Source of the DNA: Bedellia somnulentella
Taxonomy: Eukaryota > Arthropoda > Insecta > Lepidoptera > Bedelliidae
Reading direction: 5' to 3'
Assembly: GCA_963576735.1 (NCBI GenBank)
Contig: OY755177.1
Span: forward strand, 5,208,001 to 5,272,000
DNA length: 64,000 nucleotides
Shown here in pieces: positions 23,077-34,298 of the stretch. The notes beneath the pieces were generated by a model. That model was not told the DNA's origin and did no database searches. It saw nothing but the letters and a program-made list of their open reading frames with translations. The first letter of the stretch is position 1, and each line of letters starts with the position of its first letter. A program made the position numbers and the translations under genes.

Positions 23077-23508
23077 TTTAACTAATAAATCTTCACCGTA
23101 TTGTTCTTCATTAGCTGTTGCTGGTTCAATCTTAATTGGTTTTTTTTCCACGTCGCTTGAGTGACTTCCGGTGCTTTTTAGCACGCCACTGTCGTGGTCC
23201 TTATCAAGAAATGACACTAAGTCAAAATACCAGAGAGTAGGCGTGTAAACTTCATCTGGCGATTCACTAGTATTTATACTTTCTTTCACTTTCTTCAGTT
23301 CCCGCCGGTAACTACATCTCAAGTTGTCAATTTTCTTTTTCACACAGTGAATAGTTACTCCTGAATCTAATTCCTTATATTTTTGTAATATTTTCAAATC
23401 AGCCTTCTTTCTTAAATCACGCCGCATGTACGACGGATCTGAAGTATTCCACAAGCAAGGTAAAGATTTGTACAGTTCCAGGAATTCAGTCCAATACTTT
23501 CTCGACAT
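23077..23508 (-). CDS. MADF-BESS protein, exon 1 (MADF domain)
   Basis: The exon encodes residues 1-144. A MADF domain, an insect Myb/SANT-like DNA-binding fold, spans about residues 8-102. Its hallmarks are LYKSLPCLWNTSDPSYMRRD, the VKKKIDNLRCSYRRELKKVK helix and YTPTLWYFDLVSFL. An acidic linker with a PIKIEPA sequence, a possible sumoylation site, follows before the GTAAGT donor. The ATG at 23506-23508 starts directly before the domain, as is usual in the family. With exon 2 the protein is 267 residues, typical of the many MADF-BESS transcription regulators in insects. No orthologue name can be assigned from sequence alone. It is transcribed divergently from the exon at 23596. Confidence 0.88.
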
Positions 23509-23595
23509 ATTTCAATGATTTAGAGTATATTTGTTTTAAAAAAGCAATATGATTACTAATTTGCGATTAAAAACATCGAGCAGCACTATTCCAAC
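23509..23595. promoter_or_regulatory. Probable bidirectional promoter
   Basis: Only 87 bp separate the start codons of the minus-strand MADF-BESS gene and the plus-strand exon at 23596. Both 5' untranslated regions and the core promoters must lie in or overlap this gap, unless upstream non-coding exons exist. No TATA box is obvious. The role is inferred from gene layout. Confidence 0.5.
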
Positions 23596-23661
23596 ATGTC
23601 GGAATACATTACCAACAGCGCTAAATCCGATCCGAGCCGAGTGAGTGTGTTCATAGAGAAG
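23596..23661 (+). CDS. First coding exon, unrecognised gene
   Basis: A good start context (CCAACATGTC) opens a 22-codon exon, MSEYITNSAKSDPSRVSVFI plus EK, that ends AAG|GTAAGC, a strong splice donor in phase 0. The frame stays open past the donor to 24048, but the composition changes and the peptide loses its coding character, so I read the downstream part as intron. The protein family is not recognised and no second exon could be placed with confidence. Its head-to-head position with the MADF-BESS gene supports it being a real promoter-proximal exon. Confidence 0.5.
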
Positions 23662-24540
23662 GTAAGCAAACATGTTGGTCTGTTAAGCGTCCTCATTGGT
23701 CAAAATTGTATCGTTATCTCTTTTTATCGTTCGCCGCGTCTCGCTTTACTACGTAAGTCAGAAATGTTCGGCTGTTGTCGCCAATCGTCGGCCCGCCCCA
23801 CTGCCCCTGGCCTTCGTTCTTGTTTCCTATTCCTTCCTATCCTATCACTTGTTCGGCTTGTTCCATCCAGCCAGACCGGCAAAACGGCCGACAAAACCAG
23901 TGTGTTAGCAAATCGACTGAATAAAAATGAGGGCTCTCAATTTTACGAGACTATATCTAAAGAAAAATGTTTTTTCTATAATTATTCTATTAGACAGAAA
24001 ATATTAATTAACTTCAGTTGTAAACGTTTCGGTACCCGCATTAAATAGAGTTATCGGTTCTTTTCGAAGAACCTACACTTTTATACCTATCCATTATAAA
24101 ATAAAATATCATAAAATAAGACAAAAAAAACATATCTTAAATTAGTATAGTAAATTTAAAAAAAAAACGAGGTTTTGAGTTCGTAAATGTAACAACTAGC
24201 TTTCCCAGAAAGGTATCAAATTCGAATAAAAGATGACAACACGGTTCGCTAAATAGCGAAGGAAATGACGGCTTAATTTTGCGGGGCTAAAATAGAGGCT
24301 GTGGTATGTCTGCGAAGGTGGCATGCACGCCGACCAGTACATAAACCTCGAATGATATTCAAGGCCATATTTTTTTTAAGCAATTAAGGCATTCTATTTC
24401 GAGGTCAGTTTATACTCGTATTTAGAATTGAGTGACTATGACTAGTGAGTAAAATATATGGGCTTCACCGGAAATACAGTGTCAAAGAAAAAAGGTAATT
24501 ATGATTGGAACTCAAGTTTAAGACATATAATTCATAGAAT
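23662..24540 (+). other. Probable intron start, GC-rich patch
   Basis: After the donor there is a GC-rich, CpG-bearing segment at about 23.74-23.90 kb, unlike the AT-rich surroundings. It may hold promoter sequence for the divergent pair or an alternative first exon. Nothing else was recognised. Confidence 0.3.
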
Positions 24541-24756
24541 AGCTGTGTTCTTCCCGTCAGTGTCCGTAAGAGGCGACTAACGGTATTGGGGCTTTTTAGG
24601 GATTTTTCGGCAATGCGGTTGGAGACCCATCACCAACAACCTTTCTTTACCATCTTTGCCCCACTTAACTTCCAAAAGTGGCTGAGGAATTTCTAATTCT
24701 TTAGCTCTGGCTACCCCATCCAGGGATTTATAGCCGTGAGTATACGTACGTACGTA
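24541..24756 (+). mobile_element. SINE-like repeat, copy 6
   Basis: Forward copy lacking the CTGTGTAG...TCGGC block through a 5' deletion. It retains GTAAGAGGCGACTAACGG, GGTTGGAGACCCATCACC and TATAGCCGTGAGTATACG. The tail is mutated to (TACG)n. Confidence 0.8.
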
Positions 24757-25075
24757 ATTTATAGAAATCTGTAAAATGGTACAATACAAGCTCTAATTAA
24801 TGAGCGATTACTCTGATTTCAATACCAGCTTAAAAATAAATTATCATTTGATATAATATGGCCCTCTTTCTCTGTACTTAACTTAGACCGGACATGATAT
24901 ACATTTCTGAAGAAATGGTTCATAGAGCCATTATTAAGATTATTCTATTTTTATGAATTTAATGCTAAACCAACATTTACCATTCCTCATTGGTAAAAGC
25001 TAGCTGTGCCAACTTTAAGTAATAAAAGTCCGATTTATTGAAATCTTTTTTGTAATTTTACACTTAACAAGTAAC
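24757..25075. other. No recognised feature
   Basis: Short AT-rich interval between two SINE-like copies. Confidence 0.35.
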
Positions 25076-25087
25076 ATACCAACGGTA

Positions 25088-25334
25088 TGTCGCTTTTTTG
25101 CCGTGTAGTGTCGGCTTAGAATAACACAACCCCATTTCTACCCGTAGGTGATCGTAAGAGGCGACTAAGGGTATAGGGGCTTTTTAAGTGGTTTTTTGGC
25201 GATGCGGTTGGAGACCCGTCACCAAAAACATTTATTATTACCATCTTTTCCTCAATCAACTTCCAAAAGTGGCTAAGAAATTTCTCATTCCAAAGCATTC
25301 ATTTATGGCTGTGACTATATGTATGTATGTATGT
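25088..25334 (+). mobile_element. SINE-like repeat, copy 7
   Basis: Full-length forward copy with a 12-bp target duplication, ATACCAACGGTA, at 25076-25087 and 25335-25346. Thirteen extra bases (TGTCGCTTTTTTG) precede the family start CCGTGTAGTGTCGG. It ends in (TATG)n. Confidence 0.88.
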
Positions 25335-25346
25335 ATACCAACGGTA

Positions 25347-26435
25347 AAATACAACACTAGCATAATATAATTATTTGGAACAAAATAGTCCACTTCTGCT
25401 CGTCCAGTCCTTAAATCGTGTTATCTTCGCATACTCAATACTAGACCATGACCCTCCATATAATAAATTACTGAATAAATGGTCTAGAGAGCCTTTATTA
25501 AGATAAAATTAATAGAAATTAGATTAAATATGAGTTTGCAATCAGTTGGAAATTAACCGAGGAAGTTACCCGGCCATAAGTTAAGATGAGGGCGGATTTG
25601 ATTTATTTCGAGAGGAAATGCAACCGAGTGGAAGTATAAGAGGGAAATAGCATTTCAACAGCTGGCGGTAATTACAACATACAATCTGCGAAACTTATTA
25701 ATACTGGACAACGGTAAGCATTAATATAGCAGCAAGGATTACGAAAATATTATACTATTAGATGCTGTGTGATATAACCATACAAAGTTGCGATGCAGAT
25801 ACACTTATCACCTAAGGACCGTTTCGGCAAAAATTCGGAACTCTGATCATAGTGTCAGGTGAAATTAAAAATTATTATATTTCAATGCTATTTTTTTTTT
25901 AGATATAAAACAGTTAAATACATACGACCGATAGTCAAACCAATGTTATTTCATCTGTAGTGATAGCATGAGGCGAGTTTGAATTGTGAGAATAAAAATG
26001 TCGAGAGGTTATTCATAGGAAATCTGTTAGTATCTCACTTCTCACGTGGCATACTAGCTCTCAAACGCCTCATACTACAGCAGAAGATTCGCTTACATAG
26101 TTTCGACTTTTGTAAAGAAGTGGCTAGCATTTAAAATAATATGTAAATTACAACGTTACAAATCCATGCATTCAAAAAGCCAACATTTCGTTTCGTTTAA
26201 AACAATGTAAACTACGTCTCTAGGGTTTGCTAACGACTGCGCTTAATTTAACTAATGCGATCCTTTAGTTGTCTCGACATCCTGTGATGTTAGATTGGGA
26301 TAGATTAACATGAGCTATTATTAGTTATTCTACTATATTCTGGGTATCAATGTTTTAAGTTCAATGGTGAATTGGACATTAAGATTAAATAGTGCCATTT
26401 ATAACCTTATTTTTGTGCTTACTGTCTTTTAATGT
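25347..26435. other. No recognised feature
   Basis: No gene or known repeat was recognised. Confidence 0.35.
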
Positions 26436-27197
26436 AAAAGTACCCCGCAAAAAATGTATGGGAAAAGTGGTTTCAGTTAAATCTCACGAAATTTTAGTAT
26501 GACCTAGATCTCGAACTCCTCTATTTTTTTTGTATGGGCGTAATTTTGTCAGCATTATACGTTCAAAAATAATTAATATTATTCTTCCCTATTAGTCTCA
26601 TACAAATGTGTCTTTACGTGTCAAAAATCTTTACGTGTACGGTTCCGTCTCGACCTGGATGAATCTCCCACCAAAATCTTAATTTTTCTACAAAGCTTAA
26701 CTCGTCACGATTAAAACAACATAAATGTCCTGAATTCAATATAAACATAGGTGATGTACAGTGGCCAGCATCACGTGATATACAGTACCAGTATAAGCTG
26801 AGCTATTGCGCACTAGTCAGACTTGTGCGCAATAGTTCAGCTTATACTGGTCTGTATAGCATGATGTGCTGTCCATTGTACACTGTGGTATCATTAACTG
26901 ATATTTCCTACGATATTACCATATTACCTTATTTTTTCTCTGTTAATAACAGAAATAGCTTTGTCGCATGTCAATGTCTGTCAACCTCCTGTCAACTTAG
27001 GTCATAATTAATATCACTTTTTAGGAAACACATGGTAAAAATTAATTTATAAAAACTTGAATATTTTTGAAAGTATAATGCTGACAAAATTACGACCATA
27101 CAAAAAAATAGAGGAGTTCGAGATCTAGGTCATACTAAAATTTCGTGAGATTTAACTGAAACCACTTTTCCCATATATTTTTTGCGGGGTACTTTAA
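26436..27197. mobile_element. Fold-back (inverted-repeat) element
   Basis: The outer arms of about 125 bp, 26436-26560 and 27066-27197, are near-perfect inverted repeats starting AAGTACCCCGCAAAAAATGT. A second inverted pair of about 60 bp per side (CAGTATAAGCTGAGCTATTG... at 26.76-26.82 kb and its complement to 26.88 kb) shares the same centre, near 26817. The DNA between outer and inner arms is not complementary. There is no transposase. This is a MITE or fold-back-type non-autonomous DNA transposon. Target duplication is unclear. Confidence 0.75.
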
Positions 27198-29270
27198 GGC
27201 ACTTTCATACTATTTCATGTGATATAAGGATTGTATAAATTATTGTGGGCCAGGAAAATTCGCACAATAAACAGTGAACTCATAATTTCGTATGAATTAT
27301 GTGTAAAGTTTAACAATAAGTCTTGTCATTGAGTATTTCACCAGCGAAAAGGGGAACTCATAATAACACAAAAACAGAGCACCTTCATTAATTCAACAAG
27401 CGTTCTTAATTGACAAAATCCTTTTGAGTGAGCCATTCTGGATGATAACGGGCACAATCGTTAGATGGGCACAATCCACATGCAAATAAGGCCATTTTAA
27501 GTTAAAGCGGCATTAAATATGTGGGACATGGCAATTAATCTCAAGATATGGTGATTCGCAGAAATTGTTCCACTGTCTAAAATATAAGGAAAAAGCTTTT
27601 TTTATTTCAGCTTCGTGTGGTCTATTTTACTGAGTGAAATCACGTCACGATAGACATAGTAAAATCCGAGCCCCTATAATAGAAACAAGTAATAAAACGA
27701 GCATCAGAAGCGGAGAGCCCAAGAAACTTAATTTGCAGTTTCCTGGTGTTTTTGAGTTTCCAGCGACGTGGAAGGATGACTCCACTTATTCGGGACGGGT
27801 CTGGAGTAATAGGTCGGGTTAAGGGCACTTGAAACCAGGAAGCGGAGATATGGACAAAGACTACAGAGTTTTTGATGGACTTAGTCTCATATTGAGTACA
27901 TGGAACGATGTCTTAAAGTGCTAGTCTGTAAACATTCATGGACCTTATTCGGAGTATAAGAGTTTACTGTTCAACTTTTAACGTCGGTTTGTAGCAGGTT
28001 TAGCAAATAATTGGATGTAGACTAAGATTTAAAATGTTATAGATCTGTAAGTTTATTATATCACGTTAATTAAAAAATACATCCATTTCAGAAAAAGATA
28101 TTAAGAGTTTAAGAGTCGATGACTGGCAAATTAAGAGGCGGTGGAAGATCGTCATTAATTACTCAACTCTCTTTAGCGCCCGGCTAAAATTATATCAAGT
28201 TTCAATAAGACTGACCCAAATTCTCAAATTGTTCATTGTCATTCCTTGCTTTTATAGGTACTTCTTTCGTAAAATTATGTCCCAATTAAGAATTCACAAA
28301 CATACTTCAGAGGAATTGAAATCCAATGTATGTAATTAAAAAATGGTAATTCGCGGAGCAATAAAATTATACTGATGTAGTTAAAATAAAGTTTTGTGTC
28401 ATAAAACATCAAATATAAAAGTTTTACAACTTACCGACCGCCCGCTGTAGATGAAATAACACCACAACAAAAATAGGGAAACAAAGGGCCTGTGAGTTAT
28501 AATTAATGGTGAGATAACATTGTTGCTACTAAAGCTGTGTTTACATCTATCAAAAAAGACGTCCGATTTGCTTAAACTGAGTACTGTAGCAGATCTATCT
28601 AACTGGTTAGATCAAGTATTGTCTGAAATCTAAGCCTTGGAGTAACTTTCCAAAGTGTAAACCAGATGAACATTTACCAACAAAGTCCAATTTTGTTAAC
28701 TAGAATGCCCTATTCATACCCCACACGAACTGGAATGGATACAAAATTACAAATGCCACTTTCCAAGTGACTGGGAAATTCACATTTATTCACAGTGTGA
28801 TTAAAACCTCAAAGACACTTGAAAATTTTCAATGCGGCTTAAGATATTGTGAGAGCCCTAAGGCTCTTATAGTTGTTAATGGAATCTCATAAGAAGATTG
28901 AATTGTTAACCTTGTAATTGTAATATAATTATTGTATATGTTTATGATAAATAATGAATTAATTAACAAAACGAAGCTACTGATAAAAGCTTTTAGCATA
29001 AAACCAACGCTTTTAACTGAACTTGGAACTTCAACTGCAATTATTTTAATCCGTGTCGTTTATTTCTGGTTTTGGTACATTACTATAATCGAACGATACT
29101 TTAATTTTTATTTAAATTATGGGTGCTTAGCAGTCAAAATAAAGAATGGCCAACAGAGAAACAGGTAAGAAATATTTATTACTACTTTTAATCACGACTA
29201 TGGTTATTACATTCATAATTAAACTTTTATAGTATAAACATCATTCACATAAAACATTAAAATGGAGAAG
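27198..29270. other. Long stretch without a recognised gene
   Basis: Complementary 62-codon frames at 27.63-27.83 kb follow an acceptor-like TTTATTTCAG but have no recognisable content. Nothing else was recognised. Confidence 0.3.
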
Positions 29271-29520
29271 TAGTGTCGGTGTAGAACAGCGCTAACCTAT
29301 TTATTTTCAATGCTATTTAGTGGGGCTGTGAGTGATTGCTGGGCGATATTTGGTTGAGGTTAAGACTTGAGACCCATCACCAAATATTCCGTTCATTTTA
29401 CATTATTTTCCCCATAGAACTTCCAATTCCAAGAAAAGCTGAATATTTTCTTTTTCTGAAACATTGATAACCCCCTCAGATAACCCCTTTTTGGGATTTA
29501 TAGTCGTGAGTTAAATATGT
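29271..29520 (+). mobile_element. SINE-like repeat, degraded copy 8
   Basis: AAGTAGTGTCGGTGTAGAAC, GACTTGAGACCCATCACCAA and TTTATAGTCGTGAGTTAA keep the family order at full length but with many substitutions, indicating an old insertion. Confidence 0.65.
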
Positions 29521-30080
29521 TCGTTCATAAAAACGAACTAAAAATCTATTCGATTATACAAATCGTTTAAATATAGGTGGAGACAAAGTAAAAGCATGCC
29601 CAAGCCTGATTTTTAATTAAAATCCCTTCCTTTCGGCCCGCTCTATCGTGTTTGTGTGAACTGAATTTTAAATAGAAGTTTTTTGCGAATTGCTTGTTGA
29701 AATTCAAGGCCAACGCTTTACATTTCGTATGCACGTTATGAAATGTATGGTATATTAAAGCTTCTATGATGATTATTATTTTGTCAGATACTCATTTCAC
29801 TATTATGTAGTATTAACTAAATTGGATGTCTCGTTCGTATGTTTACTAAATAGTACAAAAGGAAAAATGCTGAGTCAAAAAAAGTTCATGAACAATTGAA
29901 GAAATGCTGGACCTACCAAAACATACACCGACGAAAATAAATTTGAATCAAACATGATCGATATAAATTACCTCTTAGTGTAGACATCATAATTGGCATG
30001 TGAATGTACTTACCTAAAACAAAAAACAAATATTAGACATTAATCAATTGTATGTAGTTTTTCAAAACCTGCCCGGGCCT
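29521..30080. other. No recognised feature
   Basis: AT-rich. No gene or repeat was recognised. Confidence 0.35.
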
Positions 30081-30326
30081 GCTGTGTAGTGTCGGCTTAG
30101 AATGGCACTACCCCATTTCTTCCGGTGGGTGTACGTAAGAGGCCACTAACGGTATTGGGGCTTTTAAGGGATTCTTGGGGATGCGATTGGAGACCTATCA
30201 CCAACAACCTTTATTTCACTATCTTTTCCCCGCTCAACTTTGCAAAAGTGGCTTAGGAATTTCTAATTCCTTAGCTCTGGCTACCCCTTCTAGGGATTTA
30301 TTGCCGTGAGTATATGTATGTATGTA
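30081..30326 (+). mobile_element. SINE-like repeat, copy 9
   Basis: Full-length forward copy from GCTGTGTAGTGTCGGCTTAG to GCCGTGAGTATATGTATG. All internal blocks are present. No clear target duplication was found. Confidence 0.88.
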
Positions 30327-31704
30327 AAAAAGGGATTAACAGAACGTATATGCAGAACACACTAGTATGCGCGATAGCGCTAAGAAATTATAGTATACAA
30401 TATGCATAGTTTAAGCTCTGTGTGAGTGATGGCTTCATAGTTCATATACCATAACATTACCCCATTATCACGTAGGCTACTGATGAAAAAAGTATCGTAA
30501 ACCCCATTTATGGTCTTAAAAAAATTGATTCTCTTTACAGTTTTAGTATAACATACGGCTGCAAATCAAAAGTAGTAAAAATTTAATTTATGTGACTTTT
30601 ATGGTTTCAGCGATTGCATAAGCCTCAAGAGACCCGACCTCCCGACATACAAGCAGTTTGAACAATCGAATTATTTAAGTAGGTCGACCCCAATGTACTT
30701 TTAAAGGTCTGCGGGTTTGCTTGCCCTTTTAGAACAATAGCTGTTAATTCAAACTGAACCCTATTAGCTGTTGTATCTCGATACAAATTGTTTTGGCGAC
30801 CACAATTAGTTTGGCCCCTGATAGTTAATCGACGGCGAAAAAGCCAATAAGATCTCCCATTGTGGTCAATAACAAATAATTGAAAAATGTTAACAAATTT
30901 GATTGTGAAGCCATGCGAGAACCATTTCGTATGATTTATTGTGCGGTTTGGAATTTCGAGTACACAAAATACACAATATGTGAATTGGGTTGGGAAGCGG
31001 ATGTAAAGGCAACGGTGCAATACCTTTATCAAGAGGTAATTCGACATATTAACAAGAGATGCCAGCTTTGGGATGAATTATTATTTTCCGTAACAGTGAC
31101 TTTTGATAGTCCGAAGATAATTCAGGCTTTTGTACGGAAAAGCATTACATTGTGTAGATTACAAGCTTGTAAATTACCTGTTATGGGAGTCAAATGCTTA
31201 TTAACTAAAAAAAGGCTAAATAAGCAAATTATTAAGACTAAAATTATGAATAAGTTAGACCTATTGTACTTTTGTGCTTTCGAAAGGACAACAATGCTGA
31301 TAGGAGCTAGTTAGTTAGCTAGCCGATCTTTTGAGTCTCAAAAATAATAAAATGTACTAAATTTAGGATCAAAACTTTTAAAGCTGGTTTAAGAATGATA
31401 CGCCTCACCAGCCAACCGGTCAAGAGACCTAACTCCTATGCAAAAGCTCGTTTAAGTAATTTTAAATTAAATTATTAATTAAAACCAATACCAACTAGGT
31501 CGGAAGAATACGAAGTTTACTTACGCGGATATAATCCCAAAAGCAGTATCATTGGAATCATACAATCCTCAGGCACTTTTGAAGTTGAAGAAAGGGAAGA
31601 TTGTAAAATAAATTATAGTTACTGATGGGATTTCAGCCTAATCGTAACTTTAAAATCTCCAGCGCCTGTTTACGCCTAGCTTTAAAATAATTGTTCCCAA
31701 GATC
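30327..31704. other. Gap with two overlapping 140-codon open frames
   Basis: Opposite-strand frames of 140 codons (30625-31047, minus) and 144 codons (30880-31314, plus) are long for this AT-rich DNA, but neither shows a known motif. TTTTATGGTTTCAG at about 30.61 kb looks like a splice acceptor. It is followed by a 16-codon open run (RLHKPQETRPPDIQAV, stop), which could be a terminal exon. No gene is called. Confidence 0.25.
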
Positions 31705-31716
31705 ATAACTTAAAAA

Positions 31717-31989
31717 TTTATTATGTTTATTTTGTGCTGTGTAGTGCCGGCTTAGAATAGCACTACCCCATTTCTTCCGGTGGGTGTACGTAAGAGGCGA
31801 CTAACGGTATTGGGGCTTTTAAGGGATTTTTTGGCGATGCGGTTGGAGACCCATCACCAACAACCTTTATTTACCATCTTTTCCCCACACGACTTCCAAA
31901 AGTGGTTGAGGAGTTTCTAATTCCTTAGCTCTGGCTACCCCTTCTAGGGGTTTTTAGCCGTGAGTATATGTATGTATGTATGTGTATGT
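31717..31989 (+). mobile_element. SINE-like repeat, copy 10
   Basis: Full-length forward copy with a perfect 12-bp target duplication, ATAACTTAAAAA, at 31705-31716 and 31990-32001. Twenty bases before the family start CTGTGTAG lie inside the duplication and are not shared with other copies. Confidence 0.9.
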
Positions 31990-32001
31990 ATAACTTAAAA
32001 A

Positions 32002-32677
32002 GAGTGGTAACGGATTCCTAACTGAAATGCAGAGACCGAAACTAAATTTATATTCGTCTAGTCAAAAAAATAATACATATGCAAAGTAGCATAATATACT
32101 CAGCAACGTTAAAGTTTGGAATTTCAGCAGTCAGGTACGACTGTGCTAGTACATACTAATAAATTAGAGTAACTAAGCAGTTGGATAAATGAGTTGCATT
32201 AGTTATTCGAGACTATACAATGAACCGAATCATTTAACAATAGCAAGATAAAAAGCGTATCGATTCATTCTGATAAGAAATACTTTAAGTGATTGAATAA
32301 AAAGTACATACATTGTGTACGGCAATGATGCATGTAATAGAGTTTACGATCGATAATAGAAAAGGGCCGCACAGAATAGGGCCTAATTAGAATTGTGTCG
32401 ATGATAGATAATAATGGGCGCGAAGCTATACTTGAACAGTTTAACAACATATGCGCCACATTTATAAAGACATACAAAAAAGGAACTCTTTACAACTGTG
32501 CACTTTAGAGTTTTGGCACTTAAAATATTAACTGACTGTAATAGTAATATGAAGTGGGTTAAAAACTAGCGCTTCAACTGTATTTAGACATTAACAATAC
32601 TTGAAAACATAAATAAAAATCACCTTACCTTGTATAAATATAAACGGCCAAGCCTAAGGTAAACGGCCTTATTATAT
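32002..32677. other. No recognised feature
   Basis: No gene or known repeat was recognised. Confidence 0.35.
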
Positions 32678-33617
32678 ATAGTGGATCGGCCCCGCTTCGC
32701 ACGGGTAGCGTAGTTTTAAAAATATTGGAGGTTTCTTCAATCACTGCTCAAGCGTTATGAAATTAGCGCCTTTATTACAACTTACAGCACTCATGTCTGA
32801 ATATAGTGTTACTTTGTGATTTTGAAAGCGCTTTTATGATCGGTTCAGATCAATATCTCCGAAATTAAGCAAATTTTTAGGTTTTAATTGATGCAACTAC
32901 TGGCGCCATCTAGTACGTAATATGTAAATTACTAAGGATTTGGTTTTGATCGCGTGCGACTATTATGTTGGGACTATTAATTCTGATGTTTCTATACCGA
33001 TTTCTATGATTCTTTTTTTATTGAGTAGGTAATAATGTTAACTTTTGAAATAAGGGTGATTGAGAGTATTATAAACGTAAGAGAAAACAAATATAATCAG
33101 AATGCACCGAACTGCTAAGCTATCAGGAGTTACACGTGTTGTTGTGAGTCAACCATAAAAGATAGACATATACTGTTGCGGAATAATTTTTAGATAATTT
33201 TATGTAGAATATTTCCGTCATACGTGATTTCTATGTAACTTTGACCATTAAGGCTGCACACGCGAGGGAAGCTTAAAAAATAGAGTAACTTCTCCCGTTT
33301 TCCCAAAATTTCCCAAAATTCCCCTTTACTATTCTGCTGGAAAGTATACAAAAACCTGCCCAGGAGTATGAAGAATAATTGTACCAAGTTTCGTTAAAAT
33401 CCGTCGAGTAGTTTTTGTTTACATAAGGAACATACAAACCGACAGACAGACAGATATACAAACCGACAGATAGACAGACAGACAGACAGACAGACAAAAA
33501 TTTTACTGATTGCATTTTTGGCATCAGTATCGATCCCTAATCACCCCCTGATAGTTATTTTGAAAATATATTCCATGTACAGAATTGACCTCTCTACAGA
33601 TTTATTATAAGTATAGA
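32678..33617 (-). mobile_element. Non-autonomous Helitron, copy 3
   Basis: Reverse-oriented copy. On the minus strand it starts TCTATACTTATAATAAATC (33617) and ends CCGATCCACTAT (32678). The last base differs from the CTAG of the other copies, either by mutation or because the end is misplaced. The 3' hairpin reads ACCCGTGCGAAGCGGGGC, closer to a perfect stem than in the other copies. A TGTC tract is present but interrupted (33442-33496). Confidence 0.82.
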
Positions 33618-34201
33618 AGAAAGACACATGCCCTTGAATGCAAAGGTGTGCTCCTAGCTTTTACACTATGGCAGGTTCCTTTCTATGTTTGTTCCGTGGC
33701 ATATTGCAACAGATGTTTGTGGGTATGCTAGGAAACGAAAATTAAATTGAAATTTTTGTACAACACGTCTTTGATGACATATTGCGAAATGGGGCGTGTC
33801 ACATACAGTTTCCGTTATTATAAAATATGTTTAAGAGGGTGTGGCGAATGAAATTTTGATAGAGATATGAATATTTTCAAAACGTGTCCATTTTATGAAT
33901 TCTAGTATTATTATAAATGTTTGATAGCTATGCTAGCAACAAACCATTAAGCAAATTTAAGTATATTTTAAAAAGAAAGCAGACATACTAAATCCGGCAC
34001 GTACACCCCGTTTCGTACGTCTAAACGACATTTAAATATGTTGTCAACATATATTATTTCTTATTATACATTAGCTCATAACATGAGAGCATTCATTTCA
34101 AATTCTTTTGCCACTTTAGCCTTTGAAATTGAGAAAGCGATGATATTAAAAATGTGTTTCTATGATAAAATAAATTTATTATACTTTATGTTTTGTAAAA
34201 A
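33618..34201. other. No recognised feature
   Basis: No gene or known repeat was recognised. Confidence 0.35.
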
Positions 34202-34298
34202 AACATACATACATATACTCACGGCTATAATTCCCTAATCGGGGTAGCCAGAACTTTGGAATGAGATATTCCTCAGCCACTTTTGGAAGTTGAGTTTT
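34202..34298 (-). mobile_element. SINE-like repeat, 5'-truncated copy 11
   Basis: Only the 3' part of the family is present, from the (CATA)n tract through CTCACGGCTATAATTCCC to CAGCCACTTTTGGAAGTTGA. Truncation at the far end with an intact simple-repeat end is the mark of incomplete reverse transcription. Confidence 0.85.

Noticed and set aside
23696..24048. Continuation of the 150-codon frame past 23661
   Set aside because: A strong GTAAGC donor at 23662 and a change in composition indicate intron. The later residues lack coding character.
24577..24789. Frames containing THGYKSLDGVARAKELEIPQ
   Set aside because: This peptide recurs wherever the SINE-like family is translated in one frame (also near 2.05, 8.1 and 25.1 kb). 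It is repeat sequence, not a conserved protein.
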